From Pyrenopolyporus hunteri (lineage: Eukaryota > Ascomycota > Sordariomycetes > Xylariales > Hypoxylaceae), in NCBI GenBank assembly GCA_902806595.1, contig CADCXC010000006.1:186001-250000 (forward strand): a stretch of DNA of 64,000 nucleotides. The letters run 5' to 3'. Both the position numbers and the translations under genes were made by a program. Under the pieces are notes generated by a model that was not told the DNA's origin, ran no database searches, and worked only from the letters and a program-made list of their open reading frames with translations. This document shows, piece after piece, positions 21,179-32,697 of this stretch; position 1 is the stretch's first letter, and the number at the start of each line of letters is the position of its first letter.

Positions 21179-24162
21179 ACGCCCGCATTCTTAACAATAT
21201 ATTATTCGAGCACACATACGGCGAACGCTTCTCTGTTACGGAGGAGGCTAAGTGCTAAACTTTGAACTTGTGTCGAATATACACGCTAGTTGCCAATGAA
21301 GTCGTACAATTGACATACCCCTTCAAGCCATGGTTTCATCAAACGGTCCGTTCTAGGCCCAGTTACTGAAGGGACCTCGGCAAGCTGACGTGTTAACAAC
21401 TTTGGGCAATTAAGGGGGGCTATAGTATATTCCCGTGCGCAAACTCTGCAGTACACCCTAACTAGGGAGTTATGATGATGAAAATGGCATCCATTAAAAC
21501 ATGAACAGTATTCAAATATACAATACAATCAGAGCCGGGGGTCCTGCTCCAAATCGATGGGGCGTATATTATCAAGGTCCGATTGCCTATTTAATTAGCC
21601 CAATTTAAACAGTTCACACACTATCACATGCCTTTACGAGATTGGGTACCTACATATTCAAGCAAGCAAAAGGCTAATCAGGGTTTTCCGACTTATCGTA
21701 GACCTCATACACAAATGCCGTTGAAAAGTAGGAACTACAGCATGATGAGAGATTTAGTCGAGATAATGTAAGGCTAATACTTTTGCCATATCTTGAGTGC
21801 TTAATGCAAGAGGTAGTTGCGCTCCATTAATATTGTATATGTTCCTATTACTACGCCGATTAGGGCGACCCGGTCAAGCGAATTCATCCCTTACCCAACT
21901 TTTAGCGAATTCGTGAGAGAGCAGACACTACATAGAATAAGATATATTTCCCCCGACCCGCCCTCGATACCCGGTTTTAAAGATTCCCTGAGCTAGACAA
22001 ATACTTTACATTAGGGCGTAAGGGAAGATGCGTCGAACTAGGAAGGAAGAAAGATGTAGAGGGGCCCTGAGTTTGCATTTGGATTGGGTTCAGGGTCGGA
22101 GTTGGGTTTGGGGGGCCTCGTGATGTTGTAACCGGACCACTTAGTCTACATGCACATTCCTGCAGGGATACCGGTGACATTGAAATTTACGCCGTTCTCG
22201 AAACACCCGGTTGCCTCTAGATATATGAGGAGTACGTATTGGCGCCGGCTACACATCTTTGGAGGATGTCGAAGAGTGCGATACGACCCATTCTCGCTTC
22301 GGCTTGCCGCTGTTTCTGGGGCTTACAAAGACATCGAATAAGAGAGTAATTAACTAATACTTTAAGCACTCAGCCACGTACAATATTTGACCATTTACTC
22401 AAACGTTGTACTACAGTAGTAGATCTTTCTGAAGGATAATGCGAAGACTCCCGGAGTTCGAGTGTCCAATGGATGAATAACACAGTAAAGTGTAATATTA
22501 GCCCCTTAAGGCGTTTATCATTACGACGGCTGAGGTTTCAGCGCGTTATCCACTAAAGTACGGCGGGGTTAAGCACCTACCTGAGCTAACCACGTACCAT
22601 ACTTTCGGCGCAGAGTACGTAAAATAAATATCAAGAGATATCTAGGACCCTACTCTAAACCTGGTATATATACGGCTCAGCGTTGAGGAAACACAGAGCA
22701 TGGTATTATTAGTGTATACAGAAGAAGGAAAAAAGAAATCCCATAGATTGAATTGCTGCTCTTAATCAATGCATTAGACAACGCATCATACCTTCGTACG
22801 CTGTCTTATAGAAGGGTTAGTGCCCATACTGGGCTTAACCACCACGCTAAAGTGCCCTATAGATACTTCGTATAGCGCATCCCAGCGAGCCCTTACTGCC
22901 CTACAAATACAGCACTCTGATCCCCGACTGGTCCGAGTCGGGCTAAATTCTCGTCCGCAAAACTCCATAACACCAAACACTTAACTCCCATAAATAGAAT
23001 ACCGTACCGGCACAAGATCATTGCCATCGGACGATACGTTTTAATCCTTTTTTTTCTTAATTACCATTGGTTCTAATTGCCTTAACTTCCAGGTGCATAC
23101 TACTTTGCTCCGTCGTTGTTTTTCGTTGATATGGCCGATAAGTTCTAGGATGATAGATTCAGGAGAATCTGGGAACACGACAAGAGGATAGTAGAGTTAA
23201 GCTCGAAAAAAAGAACATCATTTTGATGTCAGACTCTAAGCATCTGACAGCCCGTATTTATAATTAGGGAGTTTACCTTAATTAAATAAGTATTCATTAC
23301 TTGTTCATGATCCGGATAGTCATTACATGCATTGTTTTACAGCATGCCCTACCAGGTTCCCTCCATACAAGCAAGAAAAAAAAATACGTCCAAAGAACCT
23401 CATGGAAGGCTAAGCGCGGCGGCTTTATGTTTTCCGACGTTTAAGTCTGTTATTAGACGCCTACCGTCCATCCTTCGGAGTTCCGATCTCTGCCCAGAGG
23501 AAAAGGGGGGCCGCCGGAGGAATATCCCCCCATATTCGCTGACTCAGTATGCTTTGAGCATCCCCTTTCTAATCAAGGTGTAAATTTATGAACTACCGCC
23601 CTATTGATTTTTATGGATTATCTCTACGAGAAAATACCTACCATTGTAACGAAGATATCTGGAATATTCACGTGTAAGCAGTGATCATATGATAGCAAGT
23701 ACGAATTAGTCAACTCTCGTAGTTGTTTAGTAGGATAGGTTGTAGGGCTGCCCTGATAGGATTGATAAACTCCCTACTGCCTACGAAGATATCTGATGAC
23801 TTGTAATCGATACTAGTGACTTTTAAGTAATGAGCCGTACCCGTGCGCGTTGCGCGTGGAGACTGGATGTCCAAGGATCTGTTGGCCCTTGGGGGATGCT
23901 AATTAACCTCAGCGAGGACCCGGAGATACGACAGAACACATATTTCGGAGTAATAGAGCCGACTTGAGAGCGGCACGGGGCGGCTGAGTCCTATAATCAT
24001 CAGCCCTATGGTACCAGGGAAGGCAATATATAAACGCGGCTCTCGCTTTCTCTAAGCATCGTTATTCGTTATGTATTTGATCAAATTCTTTCCTGGCTTA
24101 TACCGAACTCTTTCTTCACGACAAATTGTTATATAATAGCCCTGGGAAGTGAAGCGGAGACT
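21179..24162. other. 3-kb gene-poor tract
   Basis: Only short frames, such as a 64-codon minus-strand frame ending at 22786 with a Cys pair (ECCICRA) and an 83-codon frame at 23332-23583. None has a domain or a joinable exon. The DNA is moderately AT-rich with scattered TpA-rich stretches, suggesting old, mildly decayed sequence. The 3' side holds the promoter of the RTA1 gene. Confidence 0.5.
24027..24034 (+). promoter_or_regulatory. TATA box of the RTA1-like gene
   Basis: TATATAAA, 129 bp upstream of the ATG at 24163, followed by a pyrimidine-rich stretch. Position and sequence are typical for an inducible fungal gene. Confidence 0.5.
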
Positions 24163-25109
24163 ATGGCGTCTGAACAGTGTGTTCTAAGTCCGTGTCCAGA
24201 GTCATTATATGGTTATAGGCCAAATCTTGGTATCAACATATTTTTTACCATTATCTTCGGCCTTGTAACTATATGGGTTATTGGAGTGGCCGCTTGGAAA
24301 CACAGATGGGTTACGTATAGCGTCGCCATTGCACTCGGAGCCGTTGTTGAACTTGCCGGCTATATATCTCGCGGCCTGAGCTGGGACGATCCAACAAATG
24401 TCAACTACTTTTCGGTGCAGTTTACTCTCTTGACCTTAGCTCCCGTTTTCTTGACCGCGGGGTGAGCTCTATGTTTGCCTATACAGAGATTCGAGCTCTC
24501 GCTAACATGTTGACTAGTATATATTTCTCGCTCAGATATATCGCCACCACCTTAGGCAAGGGGTACTTTAATATCAATCCCAAGTTTTACACCGCGTTCT
24601 TTATACCCAGCGATATCATAGCGCTTATAGTTCAGGCCGTTGGCGGAGGACTCGCAACAAGCGAAAGCACGTCTGCTAACCCGCCTTCGTCGGATGGCCT
24701 CCTTATTGGCACCAAGATCACCATTGCTGGTCTCGCATTACAGGTCGCCTCCCTAGCTGCATTTCTTATCCTTTTCCTCGCAGTCGTCTTAACTCCACGT
24801 GAACGCAGCCATGCGGTGGAGGTTAAGACGACCCCAACCAGCGCTTCCGATACCATTGATACCGATCCCACTTCGGCCATGGCCAAATACGTTACAAGGG
24901 CGCCATTGGCAGTATTCATGTTGACGCTGATGCTCGCCACAACATTGATTATAATTCGATCTTGTTATCGTGTCGCTGAACTCTCCCAGGGGTTATCGAG
25001 TTCCTTAGCTGCTAACCAGTGGTTATTCGTTGGATTAGATGGGTTTATGGTTGCTATTGCCACATTGTTAATGGCGATTGCACATCCAGCTCTCATCCTC
25101 CCGGCGTAG
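24163..25109 (+). CDS. RTA1-like seven-transmembrane protein
   Basis: Two exons, 24163-24461 and 24518-25109, with a 56-nt intron (GTGAGC donor, GCTAAC branch, GACTAG acceptor); 296 aa, normal for the family. The splice joins LTLAPVFLTAG to IYFSLRYIATTLGKGY, the conserved third-helix region of RTA1 proteins. About seven hydrophobic helices are visible. Family landmarks include ELAGYISRGLSW after TM2, FIPSDIIALIVQAVGGG in TM4 and the late IIIRSCYRVAELSQG segment. Yeast relatives (Rta1, Rsb1, Pug1) act in resistance to 7-aminocholesterol, sphingoid-base movement or porphyrin traffic at the plasma membrane. Which applies here is unknown. The gene stands alone with a TATA box upstream. Confidence 0.92.
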
Positions 25110-25609
25110 ACGAGGCTCTTCCAGAAACAATAATCATCACGAAGCAATTAAACCCTTTTTCGATCGCTCCCCTCATACCTTGCTATAAGCATCGCACAAG
25201 ACGATAAAAACCTCACGGCGAGATTTGGTGACAGATCTAATTATTGCGGTTCATCCAACCTTGTATATCTTGCCGCTGGCGTGGGCGGCGCTCTCGATGT
25301 TTTGCAACACCGGGAGTCTGCCGTCGGGTATGATAGAATACCTCAAGTTCGGTACTAGAACAAAGAATAATATATAGAGTTATACCTACTCTCGATACCC
25401 TATCTCGATAATTATTAACGCCGCTTTTAGGATTCGAGTATCCTCACGGCGATCGGAAGCTTCACCTATTTCAAGAGATTTTCAATGTAATCCTAGAGCT
25501 AGGCGTACTGAATGATCTCATGGAATGATACGGCACACTCTAAACAAAAGTCAAACGTACCACATAGAAATAGGGGGTAGGCATTTACGTTAAATTGAAT
25601 CTAATTATT
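25110..25609. other. convergent intergenic region between RTA1 and HET genes
   Basis: 500 bp containing the 3' regions of two convergent genes. I see no further gene or repeat. Confidence 0.5.
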
Positions 25610-28038
25610 TCAAATAATGTTCACACTACGTTTCCTCAAAGCCGGCTTAATCTCAGCCAGGATAGCCTGCGAATTGAGCACTTCCTCATTATCCCAGAGC
25701 ACAGGGTCCTTCGAAGTAAGATGTAATCGTTCTATGCGCCTCCAACTGTCGGTGTCTTCGACACTTTCAAGTATCAGGAAGCATACACGTTCAGTAGTCT
25801 GGAGGACGCGCCGCCACCGGACCAGTTGTAAGATCATAAATTTCTGCCCCTGGTAACCTCTATGCTTCTGCCCATATTCATTATTCCCACCGAAATTTAT
25901 CAAGTTGGCGATGCTCGTCAATAGTTTCGGGTGGAGCGATGTCTGACCAGGAAAGCTTAGTAGATCTTGAGATTCTAGTTCAAGGCAAGGGGCACGGAGC
26001 GTTATGCTACCCCCCTCCATAGAACCAAAAGGGTCGCGAGTAGCGAGCTTGATATCGATATTCAAGACCTCGGCGAAACGCTTGACGTGATCAAATTGCG
26101 TATCGGCCATAAACAGAACCTTACGACCGAGTATGCTCGCCCAACTCCACGATGGGGCAAGGTATTGCTCTGACAGTGTTGGTTCATCTTCAACATACCC
26201 GCTTGGAAGTTTTTTCCTAAGCGGTGATCTTGTCTATGTGATTTTGATTAATTTCTGAGTAGAATTTAGACGAAAAACAATGCGTTGTTTCTTTGGACTT
26301 TCAGTCCGTTAAGAAGCATCGTGGTAGGTATAATAGTAAAGTACGAGAGGTTATTGACGGGTAAGTTTCCTGATTCATGGCTCACTTACCCAACTGAGGC
26401 CTTGTATTATATCTGTCTTCCAAAGCCCAGCAACATAAGTGTCGCCCGTGGCTCGATGAAACTCGCTTGCGAGACCTGAGAGCGCCGGGAGGGTATCAGT
26501 TGGTTTTGTGAGTTGCCTGGAGGAATAATTTTCGATTATCTTAATCCAGAAATCAAAATGCGACAGTCCCATCGTATCCGCAGGTGGCTTAAAGTAACCT
26601 TGTAGTGTGAATGGTTTCCAGACAATAGTCCGATAGCATATAGTTTGGAGATCTCTTGCTTGGACGATATTCTTCAGCGAGAGCGACGGGAACACCGTAC
26701 CTGGGGGTAGATGTAACTCTCGAAGAAGGGCGAGTAATTGTCTTTTCCAGCTTGGGAGGATTTGCTTGCGGAGAGACTGGATAAATTCTTTGCTGCGATA
26801 TATTTCCATGATCCTGATGGCCCGTCCAGCTTCATCCACACTCCCTTTCGGACACTCGAAACACAGCTGTTGTGCCCCAAACCATAGCGTTCGAGGAGCC
26901 AGGAGCGTTTCCTGTAAGACCCAGCCTCTCGTGTTTAGAATGCTCTGATGCATTCTCTCGTCCCACAGCTCGGAACCAGGACGGAGGAATACTTTTGTGG
27001 TGTTTTCGTCATTATTCTTCCAATTAAGCCAGCACCGAGGATGGTTCGACACCGCCCGTTCTCTGAAGATCCCTTCACTAGTCTTTGAGGCACACGCCGC
27101 GGCTATCGTGACAACTGCTCCTTTATAGACCTCGCGCATCCGGCTAGCTTCTTGTGCCCAATCCTCAGCCGAATCCTGAATGATGCATAAAGCGTCAATC
27201 CAAATGTAACGGATACCAAGCGCTTTCGTGACATTGATAGCGTCACGTAGGGTAGCGGGGAACTGGTCAAGCGGCCGACCCTCGCGGAACGACCGTTCGG
27301 TGTCTCTTGTAAGCTTAAAGTCAGAATCACCACCCCAGCAATAGGATAGCGCGACAAAGGTCCCCTGCCGCCCGTTACTGTCAACGAGCCTGGGATTCGG
27401 CCCTATAGTGTCGATGATTCTCGTTGGAAGTTTTGACAAGACGGGATACTGAGAAGAGCACGACCCATGCCTATTGATGCAACCATCGAGTAAACTAGCC
27501 GCCAACTGCAAACATTCCTTCGATCCCGAGTTGGTATAAACTGATCGGGCGAGTAAGGTTGGATGGTCTGGCGGCTCCTGACCTACATAGGTGTTGATTC
27601 ATCGTTACATTATCGGAGCCGTCGTCGCTTACCTCTCAGGGCGCATACCTCAAACGAAGCCAAAGTGCGCGTCGCCCCTCTTTCTCCATTTTGGGTCACA
27701 GCGACATGGGGTAAACCGTTGAGGGTCGCATCCCAAGTTGTTGTCCCTATATAGACCTGCCCCGCGCTGGTGCCCTTAGCCAACTCCTCCTGAACGAGTT
27801 CGCTTGGGTGGGCGTTGCTCGCGTAAGATTGCCATATGCACCTACAAAGGTCGCATTTATCAACCGACGACCGAAGAGAAGATAGACTCGGGTGCTGCTT
27901 GAAAAAGTGTGGAATCGCTGGCCGAAGACACTCTAACGTGTCTGGCGCGGTGGGATCGTTGAACCCCTTGGGAGATTGGGCCGCGGCCTTCAACAACAGC
28001 GCTCGCACGTCAAAGCCGTCGCAAATAGAACACAGCAT
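25610..28038 (-). CDS. HET-domain heterokaryon-incompatibility-like protein
   Basis: Three exons, 28038-27633, 27582-26390 and 26233-25610, introns of 50 and 156 nt; 740 aa. The start is the first true ATG (MLCSICDGFDVRALLLKAA). The HET domain lies at about 210-370: FVALSYCWGG, IRYIWIDALCIIQDSAEDW, SRMREVYKGAVVTIAAACA and, further on, TRGWVLQETLLAPRTLWFG. The second acceptor (CACATAG, ending 26234) was picked because it keeps the frame into the family's YLAPSWSWASILG motif. HET domains are TIR-like modules that trigger regulated cell death in non-self recognition between fungal strains. Most genomic copies have no proven partner. The gene is divergent from a Zn2Cys6 regulator across an 856-bp promoter region. 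Confidence 0.93.
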
Positions 28039-28666
28039 GCTGAACAAGGCTTGGACCTAGCGCAGGGTAAGAAACCGCGGACGGAGTCAGAACACTGATG
28101 ATACATAAGATGGAAAATGGGGTTGATATCAAATGTAGCTGGCTCGAAGAAGTTTCAGCCGATCCAGACCTCGGCAGCTCCACGTGGAAGTGCTACATGG
28201 TAAGGCGGTGCCTAAGCGGCCAAGAAGACGCGTCATTAAATATGGCTTATAAGGCTGATTTTATACGGGGTTAACAACCGGGGTTATTTTCGATTATGCC
28301 GTCCCACACGAGGCCGGACTTATGCAACGTCTCCTGAATCTAACGATGCTCCGCCTCATCCGTCGTATCGTTGACCTACCATAGTATATCCTGGGGGTCC
28401 ATGCTACGAAGGACGATGTAGGCTCTTGTAGAAGCTCCGGCACTTCGTAATGATCCCTCTCCTACTATGACCACATTACCCACTACCCGAAAGATATAGA
28501 TGCATAACCCTAAATAACCCCTGTGCTGCCGGACAGGATGAGTTTAGGGATAGCTGGGGAGGGATGCAGCGAATCAAATTCGACTATGATTCGCGGCTTG
28601 GCAAAATAGTTGATGCCCTCTCCTGTTGCGTCTTATTAATATCCTTTCTATGAACCGCCAATCGCT

Positions 28667-28740
28667 CAACTACAACTAACTACAACCAACTGCAACCAGC
28701 TACAACCAACTACAACCAACTATAACCGACCACAACCACC
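28667..28740. repeat. 10-bp TACAACCAAC tandem array in a divergent promoter
   Basis: About seven imperfect copies of a decamer (TACAACCAAC, with TGCAACCAGC, TATAACCGAC and CACAACCACC variants) with no spacers, lying between the HET gene and the regulator gene. A 10-bp period places each unit on the same face of the helix. The rest of the 28039-28894 gap shows nothing else I recognise. Confidence 0.85.
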
Positions 28741-28894
28741 CCCGACTGAATGTCAACCCCTACATACATGTGAAGTAATATATTCGGCCTGCTAGCGTAT
28801 GGAATAGGCCTGGACTCGCACACGACACAATTCCGCAAGGACAGCCAGATAGTCGTACACACCATTCATCACCCAGGGTCGCACGCCAATCCCA

Positions 28895-31091
28895 ATGGCG
28901 TCGAGCGCACCAAGTTGGCCCGGCGTACGCCCCGTCAAAACCTGCACGGAATGCAAGCAGTCAAAGGTGCGTACACCCACCCTCGCACGAACCCCTCACG
29001 TATTTACCTACCTACCTACCTTACCTGGTACCCGAGTAGGTAACGAGATGTAATGAGACGAATTTCAACTAACGCTGTGGCAGCTCCGATGCGACTCCAA
29101 GGATAGATTTCCGAACCCTTGCTCAAGGTGCCAGGCAAGAAATCTTACCTGCACCGTTGACCCGTCCTTTCGAAGGACGCCGGCTCGAAAGTACGTTTCT
29201 GCGCTTTCCCACGCCGGAGTTTCCATGGCCAATTTCTGCTTTCCCCGTCCTCACAGCTAATGACTGTGAATAGACGACTCGAGGCCATGTCAAGAGAGCT
29301 GCGAGAACTTCGCGACCAAAGGATGGCAGATGCTCCTGCGGGTTCTACCACTAGTCCGGACCCAGACACCACGCGGTCGCAAGACTCGTCCGTTAATACT
29401 TCGCAGCCCTCCGTTACCATTCTGCTAGACGATTTTGAACTGATGGGTTTGGAATCGTTCGAGCTTGGCGGCGTTGTGATCGACAATCACACAGTCATCG
29501 AGGCCTTCAAGATGTGAGTATTCCACCGTCAAGCAAAGTGTAAGCCCTCGCTCCCGCTAATTGCCGTATCCACGCTCAAGCTTCACCACCTATTTTCACC
29601 CGCACCTCCCAATACTAGGGCCCATATCGCTGAAAACCATTTACCATTCTCAATCGTTTCTGTTCTGGACGATAATAGTCATCGTCGCGCTACGTTTACC
29701 CATTCGCTCAGATGAAACCCTGTTTTCCCGGCTGCATGAACCATTCATGAAAATGCTCAAGGAGGAAGCCCTGCGAGCGCCGATGCCGCTAAGCAAGATC
29801 CAGGCCCTCCTATTTCTTTGCATGTGGCCGTTGCCGGTGCTACACCAACGCGACGACCCGAGCTGGCTCTATTGCGGGATCGCTATTAACGCCGCTCTTT
29901 ACATGAGTCTTCATAGATCAAATCCAAGGTCGGGCATCTTCCCCTCGCTACACAGCGTCGGTCCCGTCGGAGGAAGCGCTCGTGAAAGAACGAATACGTG
30001 GATTGGATGTTTCTACGTCAGCACATCGTAAGCCAATACCGTCCGCCGCATTGAGCCGGTTGCTAAAGGTCTCGCACAGCCTCAGTATGCATCTCGGTCT
30101 TCCGCCGATGATCAACACCCCTTCAGACCTTGCTACCATCCGCACGATACTTGGCGAGAACACTCTCCCACGCGAATTCTCTGTGCAAGTTAGAGTACTC
30201 CTGACCCTGGCCGGGTTTACTAACGTTCTTGTACACAATTCGAATGACGGCGTGGTCGACTCTTCTATAACCCAACTTCTCGACGGCGAACTAGATACGC
30301 TTAAGATCACCTTTCCTGACGGATGGACACATATGACCGATCTCTGTGTTCTAGTCGTCAAAATGCATGTTTACACGTTAGTGATAAACCGCACTCGCTC
30401 CGTCACCGGCTCGAAGGAAATTCTGCTCAAGCTGGGACTAGCCGCCGCTCTTCGCATCATCCACTTAGCAAACTCCCGACTCCACGAGAGGCCGGATAAA
30501 GCGCACGCCTTAACAGCGGCGCAGCGCGAAAAGACCTTGCCTAAGGACTACTTCAGAGGTCTAGCCTTTGCAACCATATTCCTGCTCAGGTATTTCAGTC
30601 TAAACAACCACGCCAATACGGAGGAGCAACAGCTTGCGGCGAACCATGTGGTCATGGCTCACACAATATTCAAAACAATGGCGAAACACCCTCGAGATGA
30701 ATACGACAGAGCTGCCAGTCTATTCGAGACTCTTTGCAAGCAAGCACCCGTATCCACCGATGCCACAAGGCCTAACCTAACCGATCGGATGGGCGTGTCC
30801 ATTGTGTTGGACGCAATCGACACGGCGCGTGAATTACGCGGCTACCCCTTAAATGTTACGGCATCCGATATGCCAATCACTGCAGAAACCGTACCCAGAG
30901 AGAACCATGTCTCGCAACCTGAAGTTTTCTCTGCTAACCCTCCCAACCCTACTAACCCTGCCAACCCCCAGGTAGAAGAGCCCTGGTCGTCCGATCTCGC
31001 GTTTGCCAACATGTTTTGGGGCGATCCTTCGTGGGATATCTTCGACATTCCCGCCGATACATCGCAATTCCATCATAGCCACGGCTTATAA
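28895..31091 (+). CDS. Zn2Cys6 transcription factor with fungal-specific regulatory domain
   Basis: Five exons, 28895-28966, 29084-29190, 29274-29513, 29581-30027 and 30080-31091; 625 aa. The first intron splits the zinc cluster, whose cysteines are C17, C20, C27, C37, C40 and C47 (CX2CX6CX9CX2CX6C), followed by DPSFRRTPARK and a short coiled coil (RRLEAMSRELREL). The middle region starts with the typical IFTTYFHPHLPIL and later TWIGCFYVSTSLSMHLGLPP, the fungal transcription-factor domain, with hydrophobic helices between. A Pro-Asn repeat (PPNPTNPANPQ) and an acidic/aromatic tail (SDLAFANMFWGDPSWDIFD) near the C-terminus look like a linker plus activation domain. It should bind DNA as a nuclear regulator. 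Targets are unknown, but the divergent HET gene is an obvious candidate. Confidence 0.93.
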
Positions 31092-31361
31092 CAATGCGTA
31101 TACTGTACTATAAATATAAAAATAATGATCTAAAAGTCTATTATGGCATCCGAGGCATAAAGCATGTGCTTATTGATCTACGCAGTCCGGATTTCCACGC
31201 CAACCCACATTCTAGAGTTTTTTAGAGAATCGTGAAGATATGTGTTTGACCTTAAAAAGAGGTACCTCATGTTAGTAGGCGCCTATAGGATAGTTTCGAT
31301 AGCCGTAGCTGTACACGTTTAAAACAATTCTCCAGCTAGGTGTCCGGGTAGCATTTATATT

Positions 31362-31517
31362 TGCTGGAATATAGGGTGCTGGAATATAGGGTGGCTGGGT
31401 GACTACGCCCCACACCTGTGGCATATATGTAGTATCTACATCCCATCTGACTTCTAACTGGTTCTTACCATCTAATATAACGAAATACACACTCATAACC
31501 TGCGTCTATTTTTAACA
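31362..31517 (+). repeat. 5' LTR of the copia element
   Basis: Starts TGCTGGAATATAGGG and ends TTTTTAACA (TG...CA), very short for an LTR. The first 32 bp hold an internal duplication of GCTGGAATATAGGGT. It carries CTCATAACCTG at 31492-31502, the exact complement of the primer-site region just outside the LTR. Confidence 0.93.
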
Positions 31518-31531
31518 GGTTATGAGCCCGG
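31518..31531 (+). other. primer binding site, complementary to the initiator tRNA-Met anticodon arm
   Basis: GGTTATGAGCCCGG begins at the first base after the LTR and is complementary to the CUCAUAACC anticodon-loop region of initiator tRNA-Met. Drosophila copia uses the same internal half-tRNA priming, with GGTTATGGGCCC after its LTR (from memory). The first nine bases plus the LTR's final CA can pair with 31492-31502 of the LTR, forming an 11-bp stem with a 13-nt loop. Confidence 0.8.
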
Positions 31532-32001
31532 AAGCTCAAAATCAAAATATGCCATCAACTTGACTTACTTACCCTATACCTCTTGAACATATCTTTTATA
31601 TCTTATGAGACGCATTCAATCCCTCGAAGCTGCTCGCGACTTCTACTGCGCTGATGTTCAAGGAAAATAGGGATCTCTCAGGGCCTATATGGCCCGTGTA
31701 CACAGTACATAACATACCTAAAATTTAAGATTCCAGGGATGGCACGGAGTGTCTTATTAGCGGAGAATTAATTAATCCCCTCCCTAAACCTAACCCTGGG
31801 ACAACAGCTACAGGGACCACCAACACAACAAAGCGTTCAATAAACCCTCAATAGTCCCTGAATAACCTCAACAACAAAAGAAATAAGCTATCCACTATTC
31901 AAAAGCTAACAATTACCAGGTCTCGGATCTCGGAATCACCGAAATTACCTATACCCCGCCATCAAATCACCTAGACAACGAAAAGGGTGAAAATAACAAC
32001 A

Positions 32002-32697
32002 ATGGCGTCGACATCAAGAAACAACAACACTAAATATAATCTTCGAAGCCGGCCACTACAGAAGCCGACCTTCGTTAGATTCCTCAACGAGAATAATTTT
32101 CCCTACCTCACCGAAGCAATTGAAAGAATTGATCAGAAGAACCCTGAAGCTTTTCAGCGAGATTCAGACCCTGACGACCAGGACTACTCACCTATAATTC
32201 GGTCATTTGAACCCCGCTCGCCAAGTTCAGGTAGTGTATCACCCATATCACTACCACACGACCTAGAAATCGACTACTTCGGCTTCGAAGTAATCACCCC
32301 CTATAATTCCTCCGAATCATCGTCTGGAAGAGACACTCCCGACCATTCAGAAGAAGAAGCTCCCCTACAGGGTACCAGACTACAGGGTGCCAATACCACC
32401 GCAATCACCCTACAGGACCACCGACCGGCTATCAAGCTACCACGAAAAAGGCGTTACGATGGCGAACGACCAGAAAACCAGCACGGCAGCCCTGGACAAT
32501 ATCATTACCCTGCAGTCGGCGAACGAATGGATTCAGTTCAACCGGGAACTTCCAGATTACCTGAGAATTCAGGGATACGGGAGATTTCTCCCCGGAGGGG
32601 CCGAATCCACAAGGCCCACGGAGAACAACAGCCTTCAAGGACTCCCTCCGGCCGAAATACGCAAGGAACAGAAGGCCTGGGACGAAAAGACCGATAA
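32002..32697 (+). CDS. ORF overlapping the start of gag in the copia element, 231 aa, unknown
   Basis: Opens with an ATG (MASTSRNNNTKYNLRSRP) after a 484-nt leader that follows the primer site. The first 140 residues are polar and acidic, with Ser/Pro-rich stretches and two LQG units, and look disordered. From about 32400 the frame overlaps the gag frame, which is open from 32294 in the +1 register, and the later residues look like a shadow of gag. So it is either a separate small protein or a Gag N-terminal extension fused by +1 frameshifting somewhere in 32294-32697. I recognise no family. Such an ORF is unusual in copia elements, which normally start directly with gag. Confidence 0.5.
   Translation: MASTSRNNNTKYNLRSRPLQKPTFVRFLNENNFPYLTEAIERIDQKNPEAFQRDSDPDDQDYSPIIRSFEPRSPSSGSVSPISLPHDLEIDYFGFEVITPYNSSESSSGRDTPDHSEEEAPLQGTRLQGANTTAITLQDHRPAIKLPRKRRYDGERPENQHGSPGQYHYPAVGERMDSVQPGTSRLPENSGIREISPRRGRIHKAHGEQQPSRTPSGRNTQGTEGLGRKDR

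Noticed and set aside
31272..31496. Minus-strand frame MSVYFVILDGKNQ... found at both ends of the copia element
   Set aside because: It lies in the LTR, so its duplication reflects the LTR repeat and not a gene family.
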